This document shows positions 61,649 through 64,000 of a DNA stretch of 64,000 nt, one piece after another (position 1 is the first letter of the stretch; the number at the start of each line of letters is the position of its first letter). The translations under genes were made by a program, and so were the position numbers. Below the pieces are notes generated by a model that searched no databases, was not told the DNA's origin, and saw only the letters and a program-made list of their open reading frames with translations. The DNA is from Hoplostethus atlanticus. Its lineage: Eukaryota; Chordata; Actinopteri; Trachichthyiformes; Trachichthyidae. The DNA is taken from NCBI GenBank assembly GCA_034670405.1, contig JAXDDX010000178.1, forward strand, positions 124,001-188,000, written 5' to 3'.

Positions 61649-62195
61649 TGAATGTGATGAAAGAGGCACTGTCACGCAGAGACACTAAAGCGTCTGAAAT
61701 GAGCAAGTAAGAAGGTGAATACCAGTCCTCTTCCTCGGGATCAGGCTCCCTTCCTCCCCGATCCTCCTCGAGGCATTCCACGGCATTCTGCTCCTTCCAC
61801 AGTGACCACTCGCCTGTTGTTCTCCCTGACCTGGCGAGAGGAGAATTCAATTCAAGCTGGCGTCCATACTTAGCCTCCCCTCCTTCTCTCCGCTCTGCTC
61901 TCTCGCTCCCTCTCTCTCTCTCTCTCTCTCCTCTTTCCATCCCCCTCTCTATGGTCGGCATAGCAACAGGCGTCAGGCTCGTCAGAGACGGCACTGTGGT
62001 CTGTTTCTCCCATTCTCTCTCCCTTTTCTCTCTCCCTCTCTTTTCTGCCTCCCGAAACACATAAAACACACAAGGGGAGCCGTTTTAAAGGATGGAGGTG
62101 CTCGACCAAAACATTTCTTTTCATAATCCTGAAATTTGAACCCATTTGTGCCACCAACCAATACATTTGTCGTTTATGCCGGCTTAAAGAGTGCA

Positions 62196-62214
62196 CCGCG
62201 CCCCCTAATGGCCA
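62196..62214 (-). promoter_or_regulatory. CTCF-like motif, reverse orientation
   Basis: The minus strand reads TGGCCATTAGGGGGCGCGG, the closest match in the window to the vertebrate CTCF consensus (TGGCCACCAGGGGGCGCTA). It lies about 1.9 kb downstream of the vat1 stop codon. Confidence 0.5.
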
Positions 62215-62526
62215 ACAACCTGCAGTATGAATTGTCTGACTGCTAACGTGTCAGAGCTCTATTAAGTATAATCTTGCGCCACACGTCTTCCCACAAATCC
62301 CCTTGGGTGGACTGCAAAATCTCACGCCGGAGGATATCACTTTACAACCTTTCGTCATTTACCCGCCCCCCCCCCCGCCCCCTGCCTGTCTGTGAGTCTG
62401 GCCTTACCGTCGAGACTCAGATGGTGACTAGTGACTTTGTAAAGAAAAAAAAGAAAAAAAAAGTCGTTGTGTTAGCATGAGTGGCCTCCCTCATGTGTTA
62501 CGTGTGGTGTGTCATTGTGTGTGAAG

Positions 62527-62527
<1 letters not shown>

Positions 62528-62558
<31 letters not shown>
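62528..62558. repeat. (TG)n microsatellite
   Basis: Pure TG array downstream of vat1. Confidence 0.92.
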
Positions 62559-62560
<2 letters not shown>

Positions 62561-64000
62561 TCAGGTCGTTTGTCAGGTTTTAAAAAAGCGCCCACCCTCC
62601 CCCTGCTGCATTTTCCCTCACACTACTCTGCTACAGTACTGTGTAGCTCCAGCCCCACCCCTCCCACCACCCCACCCCCTCTCACTCTCCTCCCCTATTC
62701 TCTCTCTCTCTCTCGCCCCTCGTCTGATAAGAGGCCTATGTTATGAGGACATTTGGTATTGGTATTTTGCACTCTGCTCGCTGATCTTAATGCACTTACA
62801 AGCATGGCAGTCCCACTCCAGTCCCACACGGGGTTTTGATCCTGCTCCAGGTTTGCAACATGTTGCCCATCAACGACCCACAATGAATCCTCCTTGAAAG
62901 CACAGGTGACACACACACACACCACACACACACAGGCATGCAAAGGTCCCCCCTCATTGTCTGCTTGCCAGTCCCTGCCTGGGCCAACGTTCTCCTGGGT
63001 GGCAGCTAAAATCAAAGCATTCATCCATCCTTGACCGTGAGAAGTAAAACGTGGAGCGGAGCGGCGCCAAACTGGGCTGGAGTGCGACTGCCACGCTGGT
63101 TGTGGGGAGTGACTGTGTCCTGTCAGCCTCTGGTTAGTGTTCTGTTCTAATCTGCTGGGCTCCCTTCGTGAACCTGTGGACGGTGCTTCTGTTCCGAGTG
63201 CCATGTGAGAAACAAATGCTTCAGTAAAAAGGATGTTTTACTTAATATGTTATCTTATTTTATTTTACCGTTATATTTTTTCGTTTGTTTGTTTGTTTGG
63301 TTATCCAAGGGTTTAAAGTTCAAAGTCCATACTCTTTAACGTGGGGACCTGCTAAACTGCATTCCTTTTTTAAATGTGATGAGTCTTTCTGTTGGTCTGA
63401 ACCATTTGTGCCAAATTGTATGTATTCCTCTGTCAATGCTTTGAATATTAACAGTGCACAAAAACTATGAAGAAAATGAAGAAAAAAAAATTCTGTTTCT
63501 GGATATGTTTCCTCGACCTTGTAGAAAAACAAAAATACGAAAAAAGTTGTCACAGTGTTTAATATTTGTATCCCAAATGCTCATGGGTGCTGACAGAATT
63601 TGTTGCTGCAGTTTACAAAAGGTTAAACAATTTGCAGTTTTTGATCGGTGGCAGTCTGGCTCAAGTGTAAGGCCTGCACTGTGCCTCTGTCCTTGCACAC
63701 AGCTTACCTCATTTCTGAGGCACCTCCCTCCATAATCCGTAACCTTCTCACTGTTTTACTTGCCCTCAGTTGTAGGCTAAATCATGTCAACCACTGACTG
63801 ATCCTGAAAAACCTACGTGTTTACAACCATAAAGTCAGTATCACAGTGAAAAGGGATGTGGGGAAGGTGCACGAAAGGTTCAAAACACCACCAAAAGACG
63901 CATAGAAATCTGAAATATTTCTCCGCACTCCAAAGCTCCACTGTTTTGTTTTTTTTCTTCTTTTCCTTACACATTTTTCCATACTGTGCATTTCAGTTTC

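Larger units (their letters stand above)
60651..64000. other. Region downstream of vat1, no gene recognised
   Basis: No exon of a known protein is visible on either strand. It holds C-rich and CCA-repeat sequence (61115-61170), AC and GT arrays (61623-61648, 62528-62558), CT-rich stretches near 61905-61935 and a CTCF-like motif at 62196-62214. Part could belong to a longer vat1 3' UTR. Confidence 0.6.

Noticed and set aside
1-64000. CRISPR array, prophage, operon or tRNA/rRNA gene
   Set aside because: Repeats present are simple sequence or eukaryotic interspersed repeats. The only tRNA-like sequence is the SINE head at 47810-47885.

Overview
The window looks like a piece of a ray-finned (teleost) fish nuclear genome. 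It has compact coding exons with canonical GT-AG introns, very many (CA/TG)n, (GA)n and poly-G/C tracts, a tRNA-derived SINE with a fish-type tail, and short non-autonomous DNA repeats. No bacterial, viral or CRISPR-like features are visible.

Two host genes are recognisable and both can be traced from the first to the last coding exon. rnd2 (atypical Rho-family GTPase) lies on the minus strand in five coding exons between 31054 and 10736. It encodes about 234 aa ending in a CVLM prenylation box. vat1 (synaptic vesicle membrane protein VAT-1 homolog, a zinc-free MDR/quinone-oxidoreductase-like protein) lies on the plus strand in six coding exons between 37756 and 60273, and ends in a long Lys/Glu/Asp tail. 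The genes are divergent (head to head) with about 6.7 kb between start codons. From memory, this is the arrangement of RND2 and VAT1 in human, next to BRCA1, so the pair is probably an old syntenic block.

Layout: 1-9960, gene-poor sequence downstream of rnd2 with a dense cluster of TG microsatellites; 9963-31054, rnd2 with a 15-kb second intron holding a TTAA-flanked 496-bp MITE; 31055-37755, the shared intergenic region with candidate promoters, several copies of one dispersed repeat, a near-perfect 47-nt hairpin and two divergent CTCF-like motifs; 37756-60273, vat1; 60274-64000, vat1 3' UTR and downstream noncoding sequence with a further CTCF-like motif.

The points most worth a second look are: an apparent one-base frameshift in vat1 exon 1 (assembly error, real lesion or unusual initiation); a vat1 exon 5 splice donor that is itself the first unit of a (GT)13 microsatellite; CTCF-like motifs arranged divergently between the genes and convergently around vat1; inverted copies of one repeat flanking rnd2 exon 1; and the MITE with long, nearly identical terminal inverted repeats. 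I did not find a convincing new biological system here.
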